A DNA stretch of 64,000 nucleotides from Roseburia sp. CAG:10041_57. Its GTDB lineage: Bacteria > Bacillota > Clostridia > Lachnospirales > Lachnospiraceae. Positions 34,351-42,832 of the stretch are shown here, piece by piece. The notes below the pieces were generated by a model, which made no database searches, was not told where the DNA came from, and saw nothing but the letters and a program-made list of their open reading frames with translations. The stretch lies in NCBI GenBank assembly GCA_001916965.1, contig MNTL01000050.1, positions 26,107 through 90,106 on the forward strand, read 5' to 3'. Position 1 is the first letter of the stretch. Each line of letters starts with the position of its first letter. A program made the position numbers and the translations under genes.

Positions 34351-35370
34351 ATGTCAGTCACGATTTCAGATGTTGCTTCCAAGGCAGGTGTTTCTACTTC
34401 CACTGTGTCAAAGGTCATTAATAACAACCCTACGATCTCTGCTGAGACAACCGCCAGAGTCAACGCTGCAATTAAAGAACTACATTATATTCCTAACTCA
34501 CGCGCTGTCAGCTTCGCCAAAGGACAAGCCAAAAATATCGTGTACCTGTCCACTCTTGGAAAAGATATCGCTTATGAGAATCCTCATATGTTCGACATTA
34601 TGTGTGGTGTTTACCATGAACTGACCTCACATCATTACATGATGTCGCTGGTAGATACCTCTGAAGAATCCTATCCCGGTGAACGGGCAATCGTGGAAAT
34701 CAAAAAACGTTCCGCAGATGGACTCATTATTCATGGTTCCATCGTAAACGAAACGTTAGCGAAGCATTTATTGGAGGAAGAAATTCCTCATATTATTATC
34801 GGACACCCGGATTTTGAGACCAGACTCTGCTGGATTGATACCGACCACACTCTTGCCGGCGAATATGCAGCAGACCATATTTGCGAATGTGGTTATACCA
34901 ATGTCTTCTTCATTGCCGGCCGAAGAAATGATGCTATCTCCAATCAGAGGCTCAAAGGGTTTAAAAAAGGGATGATACATCATAAGGAATATATCACCCG
35001 CGAAAATATCGGTTATACAAATAATACTCAGGAAGGCGCTTATGAAGTCACCCGTACTATGCTGCAGAAGCTCCCGAAGCCGCAAGCCATTGTCTGCGAA
35101 AACAATCTGCTGGCGCTGGGTGTTGTCAATGCACTTCGTGACCTGTCTTTCTCCATTCCAGATGATATCGGATTATTGACATTTGATATCTATCCGTATT
35201 CAAAGATCATTACGCCACAGCCTACTGTCATCGACATCAACATGTACGACATCGGCATTCAGGCAGGGCGCATGATGCTTCATAAGCTGGAGAATCCAAG
35301 GCTGATGGTACAGAGCTTCACCGCTCTTCCGACCCTGATTCAGGGGCAGACTACCACCAGAATCATATAA
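34351..35370 (+). CDS. LacI family regulator (MalR-like)
   Basis: The ATG at 34351 (339 residues) has AAAGGAG 8 bases upstream. An ATG at 34318 would put that site inside the gene. The N-terminal helix-turn-helix and hinge are VTISDVASKAGVSTSTVSKV and NAAIKELHYIPNSRAVSF. The rest is a periplasmic-binding-protein-like sensor domain. It is divergent from the maltodextrin operon, which it most likely represses until maltose or a maltodextrin binds (inference from position). Its last 31 bases overlap the convergent azlC-azlD fusion gene. Confidence 0.92.
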   Translation: MSVTISDVASKAGVSTSTVSKVINNNPTISAETTARVNAAIKELHYIPNSRAVSFAKGQAKNIVYLSTLGKDIAYENPHMFDIMCGVYHELTSHHYMMSLVDTSEESYPGERAIVEIKKRSADGLIIHGSIVNETLAKHLLEEEIPHIIIGHPDFETRLCWIDTDHTLAGEYAADHICECGYTNVFFIAGRRNDAISNQRLKGFKKGMIHHKEYITRENIGYTNNTQEGAYEVTRTMLQKLPKPQAIVCENNLLALGVVNALRDLSFSIPDDIGLLTFDIYPYSKIITPQPTVIDINMYDIGIQAGRMMLHKLENPRLMVQSFTALPTLIQGQTTTRII

Positions 35371-35762
35371 ACGGCAGTGCTTCCTATAATACTGAGCAGG
35401 GTATTCTTCTTCCACAGATGAAGCCCTGCACATACTGCTACTGCGATGAGCTTGTTCTTACCGGCTCCTGCATCCATCTGCTTAAAGTCCTCTACAAACG
35501 TTATTCCATAGAAGAACTGTCTGCTGTTCATGAACAATGCCGTCAGGGCAATGGTAAGAAAGGATGCCCCACTGCTTAGGAAAGTCACCAGTACGAACTG
35601 AAACGCACCTGTATACACAGTCAGACTGGTATGCAGTGACCAGCCCCAGCCAAAACCTGCCTCCTGCATCATCAGCCCATATGCCATGCTGACAAAGAAA
35701 TAACTGCCCATAATGGGCAGTGCATGAAGAAAAGCCTCTTTACAAACTGTCTTTCTATCCAT
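35340..35762 (-). CDS. AzlC-AzlD deletion fusion (branched-chain amino acid exporter remnant)
   Basis: This 140-residue protein is a chimera. Residues 1-95 match the N-terminal part of AzlC (HALPIMGSYFFVSMAYGLMM, TGAFQFVLVTFLSSGAS, LFMNSRQFFYGITFVEDFK). Residues about 100-140 match the C-terminal end of AzlD (AVCAGLHLWKKNTLLSIIGS then AVYMILV). Normal AzlC is about 235 residues and AzlD about 105, encoded by adjacent genes. The simplest reading is an in-frame deletion of roughly 600 bases that removed the rest of azlC and the start of azlD, with the join near 35465-35475. Transport is unlikely to survive. The ATG overlaps the upstream hydrolase stop by one base. Confidence 0.72.
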   Translation of the reverse strand: MDRKTVCKEAFLHALPIMGSYFFVSMAYGLMMQEAGFGWGWSLHTSLTVYTGAFQFVLVTFLSSGASFLTIALTALFMNSRQFFYGITFVEDFKQMDAGAGKNKLIAVAVCAGLHLWKKNTLLSIIGSTAVYMILVVVCP

Positions 35763-36403
35763 TATGCCGCACCTGTACCAAGCTGCATCTTAGCCAGTTT
35801 ATGATAAACGGCTTCTGCCAGCCTTCTATGTCCTTCCTCATCCAGATGCTCCTGATCTATGGGACTTGGCTTGGCATAATCAGAAGCAGCAAGGAAGTCT
35901 GTTCCCTGTTCTATTGCTATCTTCTGATAAACTGCTTTCAACTTCTTGGAAGTGTTGACTGATTCTGTATCAAACTCAGGGTCAAACTGTGGCTTCCATA
36001 CCTCTTCACCCAGCAGAATAGGGGATATCAGCAATATCTTGATACTCTCATCTGCCTGTCTTACCTGTCTGATCAGCTTCTCGATTCCTTTACCAATGAC
36101 CTCTGCCGGTGCATGATAATATGTCTTACAATCATTCGTTCCCAACATGATGATGACTGTATCTAAGGGCTTGTGACTCTCAAGAAGAGCAGGAAGCAGA
36201 TCGCTACCCTTACGGTTATCGCGCAGCTCATCCTCAAATACGGTAGTTCTTCCACATAACCCTTCCTCTGTAACGCGAATGCCCTCCTGATAAAGTCTGT
36301 CCGCAAGAATCCCTGTCCATCTTACTTCCCATGGGTATCTTCCTTCTCCACCAGGTATATATCCGTATGTATTAGAATCGCCAAAGCACATAATTTCTCT
36401 CAT
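35762..36403 (-). CDS. SGNH/GDSL hydrolase (arylesterase/lysophospholipase L1-like)
   Basis: This protein has about 213 residues and opens MREIMCFGDSNTYGYIPGGE, with block I serine in GDSNTYG, the Asn block VIIMLGTNDCK and the C-terminal dyad IDQEHLDEEGHRRLAEAV. It has no signal peptide and is therefore cytoplasmic. Family members hydrolyse small esters or acetylated sugars; the natural substrate is unknown. A GTG at 36412 has a better-spaced ribosome site (AAAGG) and would add three residues, so the start is uncertain. It is coupled by a one-base overlap to the AzlC-AzlD fusion. Confidence 0.88.
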   Translation of the reverse strand: MREIMCFGDSNTYGYIPGGEGRYPWEVRWTGILADRLYQEGIRVTEEGLCGRTTVFEDELRDNRKGSDLLPALLESHKPLDTVIIMLGTNDCKTYYHAPAEVIGKGIEKLIRQVRQADESIKILLISPILLGEEVWKPQFDPEFDTESVNTSKKLKAVYQKIAIEQGTDFLAASDYAKPSPIDQEHLDEEGHRRLAEAVYHKLAKMQLGTGAA

Positions 36404-36504
36404 AAATGACACGCTGCCTTTCAGTTAATCTCTTCTTTTCCTACTTGATTAGTATGATTAATATGAATTCATTATAAACAGGAAAGGGCAGAATGTCAAT
36501 ATCT

Positions 36505-36984
36505 TTATGATGAGATTTTCTCAAAACGGTACTTCTGCTTCACATCCGGGTACTTCTCATGATCCACTTCGCTCATGAACATGGCGTATGGTCTGGCGCA
36601 TATCTTAAATGGCGTATACATTGCCTGATAAATAACCAGTCTTTCTCCTGTCTCTGTATGCTGTGCAAAAGCCAGCACCTTATACAGATATTCTGAGGTC
36701 TGAGCTGACACCCACTCTCTCTTAAAATGCTGCACAATGTCTCCTACATGAATATCTCTGTCAGGGACATTCTCCTGTGGTGCTTCCGGCTCTGTACTTA
36801 ACTCCATATACTCTTCCTTATCCAGAGATACCGGTATTCCAGACTTTCCTGTGATATGCACACCACCATACCATGTCCCTGTCACTTCACAGATATCACC
36901 TATATTATATTCCAGTGAATATTCATCATTTTTCTTAATAATCTTTACTTTGCTCATGATTCTTCTAATCTCCTTTTTGCTCAT
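36505..36984 (-). CDS. DUF1653 domain protein
   Basis: This 159-residue protein ends in a DUF1653 domain (about residues 78-155: VGDIVQHFKREWV, YLYKVLAFAQHTETGERLVI, YQAMYTPFKICARPYAMFMS, EVDHEKYPDVKQKYRFE). The N-terminal 65 residues form a separate small beta domain of SH3-like character (EYSLEYNIGDICEVTGTW). Function is unknown; DUF1653 is usually a short stand-alone protein. The ATG overlaps the LysR stop as ATGA. A second ATG at 36957 follows an AAAAAGGAG site by 12 bases and is an alternative start. Confidence 0.85.
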   Translation of the reverse strand: MSKKEIRRIMSKVKIIKKNDEYSLEYNIGDICEVTGTWYGGVHITGKSGIPVSLDKEEYMELSTEPEAPQENVPDRDIHVGDIVQHFKREWVSAQTSEYLYKVLAFAQHTETGERLVIYQAMYTPFKICARPYAMFMSEVDHEKYPDVKQKYRFEKISS

Positions 36985-37871
36985 TTACTTTCCAAAATTA
37001 TCTTTTTGAGCTGTCTTGCCGCAGAATTCAGCGGATGCTGCCAGTCATATACCATACATATATTCCTTTCCGGTATGTCTTCTTTCAGTGAAATCTGCAC
37101 TATTTCGTGCTTTTTAATAGACTCTCTTGCCATTGGTTCCGGCAGAAAAGCCAGACCCAGTTCACATTTTACCAATGGAAGAATCTGATCTGTTGTCGCA
37201 GTCTCCGTATCCGGCATCAGTTCCAGTCCATGAGATAGAAACAGACTGTTGTAAAACCGAAATGTCATAGTTTCTTTTCCAAGACATATCAAAGGGTAAT
37301 TCTTCAGTTCTTCTAATGAGAGTTCCTGACTTCCTAATGCCGTAAATGTCGTTCCACCTACTAAAATTTCTCGAAAAGGCAGCAGCATGACCGCTTTTAG
37401 AGGCATTTCCACAGCTGCAGGTGTAGAGACCACAGCAAAATCTATTTTACCACTTTTTACAGCTTCTATCGCTTCCGGGGTTGAATGATTATATATTTTC
37501 AATCTGATTCCCGGATATTTCATATGGAAAGCCTTTAATTTATCTAAAAGAAATATATTCAGCGCAGTTTCACTTGCTCCTATCGCAATACTTCCATGGG
37601 AAAGTCCTGTACTATCAGTAAGCTCTTCCTCTGCGGTCATAAGCTGCACCATAGCTGCAGATACATGCGTATAGAGCTTTTCTCCTTCCGGCGTTAATTG
37701 AACACCACGGTTCGTCCGCACAAATAGTGTTGTATGTATCTGCTGTTCCAGACAGTTCATTGCTCTTGTAATATTCGGCTGGCTGTTTTCCAATGCCTGT
37801 GCTGCCTTCGTAAAATTACGATACTTGGCTACATAATAAAATATTTTATAGTATTCAAAATTAACATTCAT
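36981..37871 (-). CDS. LysR family transcriptional regulator
   Basis: This 296-residue protein has an N-terminal winged helix-turn-helix (FYYVAKYRNFTKAAQALENS then QPNITRAMNCLEQQ) and a two-subdomain effector domain (about 90-296). It is divergent from the operon that starts at 37991 with only 119 bases between them, the classic position for a LysR regulator of that operon. The gap has AT-rich near-repeats (ATATCAATT and ATATCAATTATAG) that could be its sites. The effector is unknown; a metabolite around aspartate, threonine or nucleotide synthesis is a context guess. Confidence 0.9.
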   Translation of the reverse strand: MNVNFEYYKIFYYVAKYRNFTKAAQALENSQPNITRAMNCLEQQIHTTLFVRTNRGVQLTPEGEKLYTHVSAAMVQLMTAEEELTDSTGLSHGSIAIGASETALNIFLLDKLKAFHMKYPGIRLKIYNHSTPEAIEAVKSGKIDFAVVSTPAAVEMPLKAVMLLPFREILVGGTTFTALGSQELSLEELKNYPLICLGKETMTFRFYNSLFLSHGLELMPDTETATTDQILPLVKCELGLAFLPEPMARESIKKHEIVQISLKEDIPERNICMVYDWQHPLNSAARQLKKIILESK

Positions 37872-37923
37872 TCTTTTCTTCCTAATATATCAATTTATTA
37901 TTTCAATTATATCAATTATAGTT

Positions 37924-37952
37924 TTTACTTATTTCTATCTTCATAGTATAAT
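37924..37952 (+). promoter_or_regulatory. Predicted promoter of the ThrE-PurA-PyrBI operon
   Basis: TTTACT (37924-37929) and TATAAT (37947-37952) are 17 bases apart. AT-rich repeats upstream at about 37884-37920 could be LysR-type regulatory sites. Confidence 0.55.
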
Positions 37953-37990
37953 TCACAAGAATTAAAAAGACAAGAAAGGATGGATAAAAC

Positions 37991-38752
37991 ATGAAGGAAA
38001 AAACAATTTTCCCAAGAGAAGAACGATCAGACATGCTATTTCAGAAAATATTAAATGATTCCTGGGCATGTGAAAAGCTGCAGGAAACATTTTGCCAGCA
38101 TTTATTCTGCAACGATGATCACGAAACTCCACTTTCTCCGAAGGAATTTACTCAGGCATTATTCAATTCTTACAGCAACCGGGATCTGTCTGCCTTTCTT
38201 ATGGCAATCTGTCAGAATACCCTGTTTGATCTGCTGAGAAATTCTTTTCTGATTCCTTATCGTTTCAATGCAGACGGCAAACAAAATCCTGTAATCATGA
38301 CGGATAATAAGGGAGCTTTACTGCCTGAGTACAGGAATACAATTCATGAGAAAGAATATAAGCACTTCTATGAAGTATACCATGATCTTGGAAATCAGGA
38401 AAATATATATCTGGCACAAGCCTATTGCTACAGTCATTCCTATGCATCAGATGAAATGAACATAGAGCAGGAGGTCATTGAAAAGAGCACCGGTGTACTT
38501 CTGATTCGTGAATTACCCGATACCGTGAAGTTAAAAGAAACCGAAGCAGAAGCTTATTCTGCCGTATGGGATCTTATGATCGAACTGGAGAAGAATCTCC
38601 CCATGGCGTACGTCTTCTATGGACAGGATTCTCTGGTTGAACATAATGAACGATATGATGAAATCGGTATTTTTCTTCCAAACTCTCTCTTTTTGAAGAA
38701 TCTGGAAAGACACGTTGCCAAAGCAGAGGAAATCATATATGCAAAAAAATAA
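37991..38752 (+). CDS. Unrecognised protein, first gene of the aspartate-related operon
   Basis: This 253-residue soluble protein has an AAAGGATGG site upstream. I do not recognise a family. It appears to have a helical N-terminal half (about 1-90, LFQKILNDSWACEKLQETFC) and a mixed C-terminal half (HFYEVYHDLGNQENIYLAQA, then YVFYGQDSLVEHNERYDEIG). There is no signal peptide or membrane segment. Its 3' end overlaps the exporter gene by 14 bases, so it is coupled to it. A role as a partner or regulator of the exporter is possible but unsupported. Confidence 0.75.
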   Translation: MKEKTIFPREERSDMLFQKILNDSWACEKLQETFCQHLFCNDDHETPLSPKEFTQALFNSYSNRDLSAFLMAICQNTLFDLLRNSFLIPYRFNADGKQNPVIMTDNKGALLPEYRNTIHEKEYKHFYEVYHDLGNQENIYLAQAYCYSHSYASDEMNIEQEVIEKSTGVLLIRELPDTVKLKETEAEAYSAVWDLMIELEKNLPMAYVFYGQDSLVEHNERYDEIGIFLPNSLFLKNLERHVAKAEEIIYAKK

Positions 38753-40079
38753 TTATACTGAAATTATGGAAAAAAATCATATGGAAATTCCCTGGCATGA
38801 TTATGCCAGAAAAGATAATGATATCTTAATCAACAATGCCGATCTGATTGAAAAGGCATCTGTCATAGGCCGCGTAGGTCTGATTATGCTTTCCTGCGGA
38901 ACCGGTGCTTGGCGTGTTCGTACTTCTATGAACCGGCTTTCACAAGAATTAGGAGTGACCTGTACAGTCGATGTCGGCCTCATGTCCATTGAATTTAACT
39001 GTTTCGATGGAAATGACTGTGTCTCTCAGTCATTAAGTATTGCAAATACTGGTGTAAATACCTCCAAGCTTAATCGAATGGAACAATTTGTCAATAACTT
39101 TCCAATGGAAGAAGCTCATTTAACCGGTGAAGAGATTCATAATCGGTTAGATGAAATCGAAGAGATACATGCCCTTTACTCTCCCACCATACTGGGATTA
39201 GCAGCAGCTCTCGCATGTTGTGCATTCACATTTCTGCTTGGCGGTGGATTGGTAGAAATGGTTCTTGCCTTTATTGCAGCCGGCATAGGAAACCTGGTCC
39301 GCACCAAGTTGATCAAACATCACTATACCTTATTTTTAAATATCTCAATGTCAATTTCAGCAGCATGTCTGGCCTACGCACTATGCCTTAAACTGGCTGA
39401 AGTATTATTTCACCTTCCGGCTTTTCATGAAGCAGGATATATCTGCTCCATTTTATTCATTATTCCCGGTTTTCCTTTTATAACCAGTGGAATAGACCTT
39501 GCCAAGCTGGATCTTCGCTCCGGTCTTGAAAGACTTACCTACGCCATTATCATCATTCTTGTTGCAACCATGTTTGCATGGATCATGGCTCTGCTGTTGG
39601 ACCTTCAACCCCTGACATTTACATCCATGAGCCTGAATCCAATCCTGCTTCTATGCCTGCGAATCATTGCAAGCTTCTGTGGAGTATTCGGATTCTCTAT
39701 TATGTTCAACAGTACCATTCCCATGGCTGCCATTGCTGCATTGATTGGCGCCGTTGCCAATACATTTCGACTGGAACTTATTGACTTCACCGGTATGCCG
39801 CCGGCTGCTGCAGCATTCATCGGGGCTTTATCAGCCGGACTGCTGGCATCTGAGATCAAGAAGAACAATGGTTATCCAAGAATATCTTTAACTGTACCTT
39901 CCATTGTAATTATGGTACCTGGGCTTTATTTGTACCGTGCCATTTACAATTTTGGAATTATGTCCCTGACGGAAGCCGTTTCTTGGTTCACTTCCGCAAT
40001 CATGATTATCATCATGCTTCCTCTGGGACTGATCTTTGCAAGAATATTAACTGATCGTGCATTCAGATTTTGTACCTGA
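38739..40079 (+). CDS. ThrE family threonine/serine exporter (full-length fusion)
   Basis: The ATG at 38739 (446 residues) follows GAGG by 9 bases and overlaps the end of the preceding gene. The N-terminal soluble part and first membrane half match the ThrE/DUF1212 domain (GRVGLIMLSCGTGAWRVRTS, then LGVTCTVDVGLMSIEF). The C-terminal half matches the DUF3815/ThrE_2 domain (FNSTIPMAAIAALIGAVANT, then TGMPPAAAAFIGALSAGLLA). About ten membrane segments are seen. The family exports threonine and serine or related small molecules. Placement with PurA-like and PyrBI genes suggests it may move a product or aspartate-derived compound, but this is inference. Confidence 0.85.
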   Translation: MQKNNYTEIMEKNHMEIPWHDYARKDNDILINNADLIEKASVIGRVGLIMLSCGTGAWRVRTSMNRLSQELGVTCTVDVGLMSIEFNCFDGNDCVSQSLSIANTGVNTSKLNRMEQFVNNFPMEEAHLTGEEIHNRLDEIEEIHALYSPTILGLAAALACCAFTFLLGGGLVEMVLAFIAAGIGNLVRTKLIKHHYTLFLNISMSISAACLAYALCLKLAEVLFHLPAFHEAGYICSILFIIPGFPFITSGIDLAKLDLRSGLERLTYAIIIILVATMFAWIMALLLDLQPLTFTSMSLNPILLLCLRIIASFCGVFGFSIMFNSTIPMAAIAALIGAVANTFRLELIDFTGMPPAAAAFIGALSAGLLASEIKKNNGYPRISLTVPSIVIMVPGLYLYRAIYNFGIMSLTEAVSWFTSAIMIIIMLPLGLIFARILTDRAFRFCT

Positions 40080-40106
40080 TTCATTTACTTAAAGGAGGAA
40101 ATAACA

Positions 40107-41408
40107 ATGCTTACAGCAGTAACAGGAATCAATTGGGGTGACGAAGGAAAAGGTCGCGTCATCGACTTGCTTGCAGAGCAGGCAGATATTGTAGTCCGCT
40201 ATCAGGGTGGAAATAACGCAGGTCATACAGTCGTTACCGACCAGGGCAAATTCGTATTGAATCTTCTTCCATCCGGCATATTACACCCCGATGTAGTATG
40301 CGTTCTTGGAGATGGTATGGTAGTGGACCTGGAACATCTTTCAAATGAAATCTCTCAAATACAGGCAAAAGGAATCACTGTTAACCCGGAACACCTGAAA
40401 CTTTCAAAGAGAGCCACAATCTCTATGCCATGGCATAAAATTCAGGATGAACTGGAAGAAAACAGACTTGCCAAAACAGGCTCCGCTTTTGGCTCAACAC
40501 GCCGTGGAATTGCTTATGCCTATAGTGATAAATATCGTAAAAAAACAATCCGTCTTGGCGATCTGCTCCATCTGAATGAAGAAAATATAAAATCCAGACT
40601 CAAAACCATGCTGGATGCAAAAAATCTGGAACTTGCAGGCTGCTATCATCAGGAACCTATGTCCTACCCTGCACTTTTATCCTGGTGTGAAAAGCAGGCT
40701 CTACAGTTTGCTCCATATATTACCGATACTAGCGATTATCTCAACGCCGCACTTGCCCAGGGTAAAAAAGTCGTGTTGGAAGCTCAGCTAGGTGCAATGA
40801 GAGACATTGATTATGGTATTTTTCCTTACACTTCAAGTTCTTCTACGATTTCTGCCTATGGTCCCATCGGTGCTGGTATCCCCGGACAGCCCCTCGATCA
40901 CGTTGTCGGAGTCTTAAAAGCTTATTCAACCTGTGTTGGTGCCGGCCCTTTTGTTGCTGAAAAGGCAATGTCTGAAACCTGGCAGGAAATATTACGTCAG
41001 TCAGGTGGGGAATACGGTGCAGCTACCGGGCGTCCACGCCGTGTCGGTCCTTTTGATGCAGTCGCCAGCAGATATGGACTGAAATGCCAGAATGCTGATC
41101 TCATTGCCCTGACTAAACTGGATGTATTATGTACCATGAAAGAGATTCCTGTTATTACAGGATACAAAAAGGGCAATATTCAAATGACAGAGTTCGATCC
41201 TATGGAGAATCTGGAAGACTACACACCTATAATCGAAATGCTTCCCGGATGGAATACTGATATATCTGCATGCCGTTCTTATAAAGAATTGCCGGATAAC
41301 GCAAAATCCTATATTGAAAAACTGGAACAACTGCTGCATCATCAGATTCAATTCATTTCTGTCGGTGCTGAACGAAATCAATATTTAACCAAAGGAGAAT
41401 TGTTATGA
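40107..41408 (+). CDS. Divergent adenylosuccinate synthetase-like (PurA paralogue) ligase
   Basis: This 433-residue protein is a PurA homologue throughout: INWGDEGKGRVIDLL (P-loop), YQGGNNAGHTVV, ALTKLDVL (guanine site) and GRPRRVGPFDAV. Several IMP- and aspartate-site segments differ from canonical PurA: FGSTRRGIAYAY replaces the IGTTGRGIGPAY type, LEAQLGAMRDIDYG replaces FEGAQGTLLDIDHG (the usual Gln becomes Leu by my alignment), and YGAATGR replaces FGTTTGR. GTP-dependent ligation of aspartate to another acceptor, or weak PurA activity, are both possible. AAAGGAGG precedes the ATG; it overlaps pyrB by 4 bases. Confidence 0.85.
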   Translation: MLTAVTGINWGDEGKGRVIDLLAEQADIVVRYQGGNNAGHTVVTDQGKFVLNLLPSGILHPDVVCVLGDGMVVDLEHLSNEISQIQAKGITVNPEHLKLSKRATISMPWHKIQDELEENRLAKTGSAFGSTRRGIAYAYSDKYRKKTIRLGDLLHLNEENIKSRLKTMLDAKNLELAGCYHQEPMSYPALLSWCEKQALQFAPYITDTSDYLNAALAQGKKVVLEAQLGAMRDIDYGIFPYTSSSSTISAYGPIGAGIPGQPLDHVVGVLKAYSTCVGAGPFVAEKAMSETWQEILRQSGGEYGAATGRPRRVGPFDAVASRYGLKCQNADLIALTKLDVLCTMKEIPVITGYKKGNIQMTEFDPMENLEDYTPIIEMLPGWNTDISACRSYKELPDNAKSYIEKLEQLLHHQIQFISVGAERNQYLTKGELL

Positions 41409-42346
41409 GACATTTAATTGATCCACTTGATTTTACAGAAGAAGAAACAACCCGCATACTGGATCTGGCAGAACTTATCTCATTGTATCCCGATGCATAC
41501 TGTCATGTTGCCGATAACAAGAAGCTCGCTACACTTTTCTATGAGCCAAGTACCAGAACCCGTTTATCTTTTGAGTCTGCCATGCTAAGCCTTGGTGGAC
41601 AGACTCTTGGGTTCTCAGGTGCTGAGCAGTCAAGTTTCACCAAGGGCGAAACAGTAGCAGACACTGCACGCGTAGTAAGCTGTTACTCTGATATCATAGC
41701 TATGCGTCACCCCAAGGAAGGGGCTCCCCTGCGGGCATCTATGTATGCCAGCGTTCCTGTCATCAATGCAGGGGATGGTGGACATAATCATCCTACCCAG
41801 ACGTTCATTGACCTTATGACTATTCGCCATCGTAAAGGACGTTTAAACAATCTGACCATAGGATTCTGTGGGGACTTGAAATTTGGCAGAACTGTACATT
41901 CCCTGGTAAACAGCCTGGTTCGCTATCCCGGTAACAGATTTTACTTTATCTCACCCGAGGAACTTCGCATCCCTGACTATATGATAGAAGAAACCTTAGT
42001 TCCAACCCAGACTCCTTACGAGGAAGTATCCAGTCTTGAAGAAACCCTTCCAAAACTTGATGTACTTTATATGACTAGAGTTCAAAAAGAACGTTTCTTC
42101 AACGAAGAGGACTATATTCGTCTGAAAGATACTTATATTCTTAACCGTGCAAAATTAGCTCTTGCAAAAGAAGATATGCCGGTTCTTCATCCTCTTCCAA
42201 GAGTTGATGAAATTTCAACTGACGTGGACGATAATAAAAGAGCCGCCTATTTTGAACAGGTTCAAAATGGCAAATACATACGTATGGCTCTCATTCTGGC
42301 ATTACTGGAAATTACAGATCCATTAACAGGAAAGAAGGTACTCTGA
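41405..42346 (+). CDS. pyrB: Aspartate carbamoyltransferase catalytic chain
   Basis: This 313-residue protein condenses carbamoyl phosphate with L-aspartate, the committed step of pyrimidine synthesis. FYEPSTRTRLSFESAM is the carbamoyl phosphate site, NHPTQTFIDL and HPLPRVDEIS are further active-site segments. Length is normal for the catalytic chain. It overlaps the PurA-like gene (ATGA) and pyrI (one base), so all three are coupled. The rest of the pyrimidine pathway is not in this window, and carbamoyl phosphate must come from elsewhere. Confidence 0.95.
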   Translation: MRHLIDPLDFTEEETTRILDLAELISLYPDAYCHVADNKKLATLFYEPSTRTRLSFESAMLSLGGQTLGFSGAEQSSFTKGETVADTARVVSCYSDIIAMRHPKEGAPLRASMYASVPVINAGDGGHNHPTQTFIDLMTIRHRKGRLNNLTIGFCGDLKFGRTVHSLVNSLVRYPGNRFYFISPEELRIPDYMIEETLVPTQTPYEEVSSLEETLPKLDVLYMTRVQKERFFNEEDYIRLKDTYILNRAKLALAKEDMPVLHPLPRVDEISTDVDDNKRAAYFEQVQNGKYIRMALILALLEITDPLTGKKVL

Positions 42347-42771
42347 TGTTAAAAGTAGAATCCATACAAAACGGTGTTGTAATCGATCATATCCCCGTCG
42401 GTCAGGGAATGAATATCTACCAGTTACTTGATTTAGACTCCAATGCACAATCCATTGCACTGTTACAATCTGTAAAGAGTCATAAATATGGACTGAAAGA
42501 TTTAATAAAAATAGAGGGAACTACCCTGCCTGAACGTCTGGACATTTTAGGATATTTGAATAAACAAATCACTCTGATTATAATCAAAGATGGAAAGGTA
42601 GAGAAAAAATACCACCCTATTCCACCAAAGATTCTAAAAAATGTAATAAGATGCAAAAATCCCCGCTGCATTACAAGCATTGAAGCAAACTGCAATCATA
42701 TATTCCAACTGTCTTCTACCGGAAAATATCGCTGTTTGTATTGTAATCAGGAAATCTCCGTCTGGCATTAA
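42346..42771 (+). CDS. pyrI: Aspartate carbamoyltransferase regulatory chain
   Basis: This 141-residue protein is the nucleotide-binding regulatory subunit that joins PyrB into the allosteric dodecamer. The N-terminal domain has NGVVIDHIPVGQGMNIYQLL, with the allosteric site residues nearby. The C-terminal zinc domain has the four-cysteine pattern CKNPRC and CLYC. A one-base overlap (TGATG) with pyrB gives coupled synthesis. A strong terminator at 42785-42832 ends the operon. Confidence 0.95.
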   Translation: MLKVESIQNGVVIDHIPVGQGMNIYQLLDLDSNAQSIALLQSVKSHKYGLKDLIKIEGTTLPERLDILGYLNKQITLIIIKDGKVEKKYHPIPPKILKNVIRCKNPRCITSIEANCNHIFQLSSTGKYRCLYCNQEISVWH

Positions 42772-42784
42772 TATACATTTATGT

Positions 42785-42832
42785 AAAAAGGTATCGAAAC
42801 GTCAATATCGACACTTCGATACCTTTTTTATT
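42785..42832. terminator. Bidirectional intrinsic terminator between pyrI and metE
   Basis: AAAAAGGTATCGAA (42785-42798) pairs with TTCGATACCTTTTT (42815-42828). T runs on both strands let it serve pyrI and the convergent metE. Confidence 0.9.
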
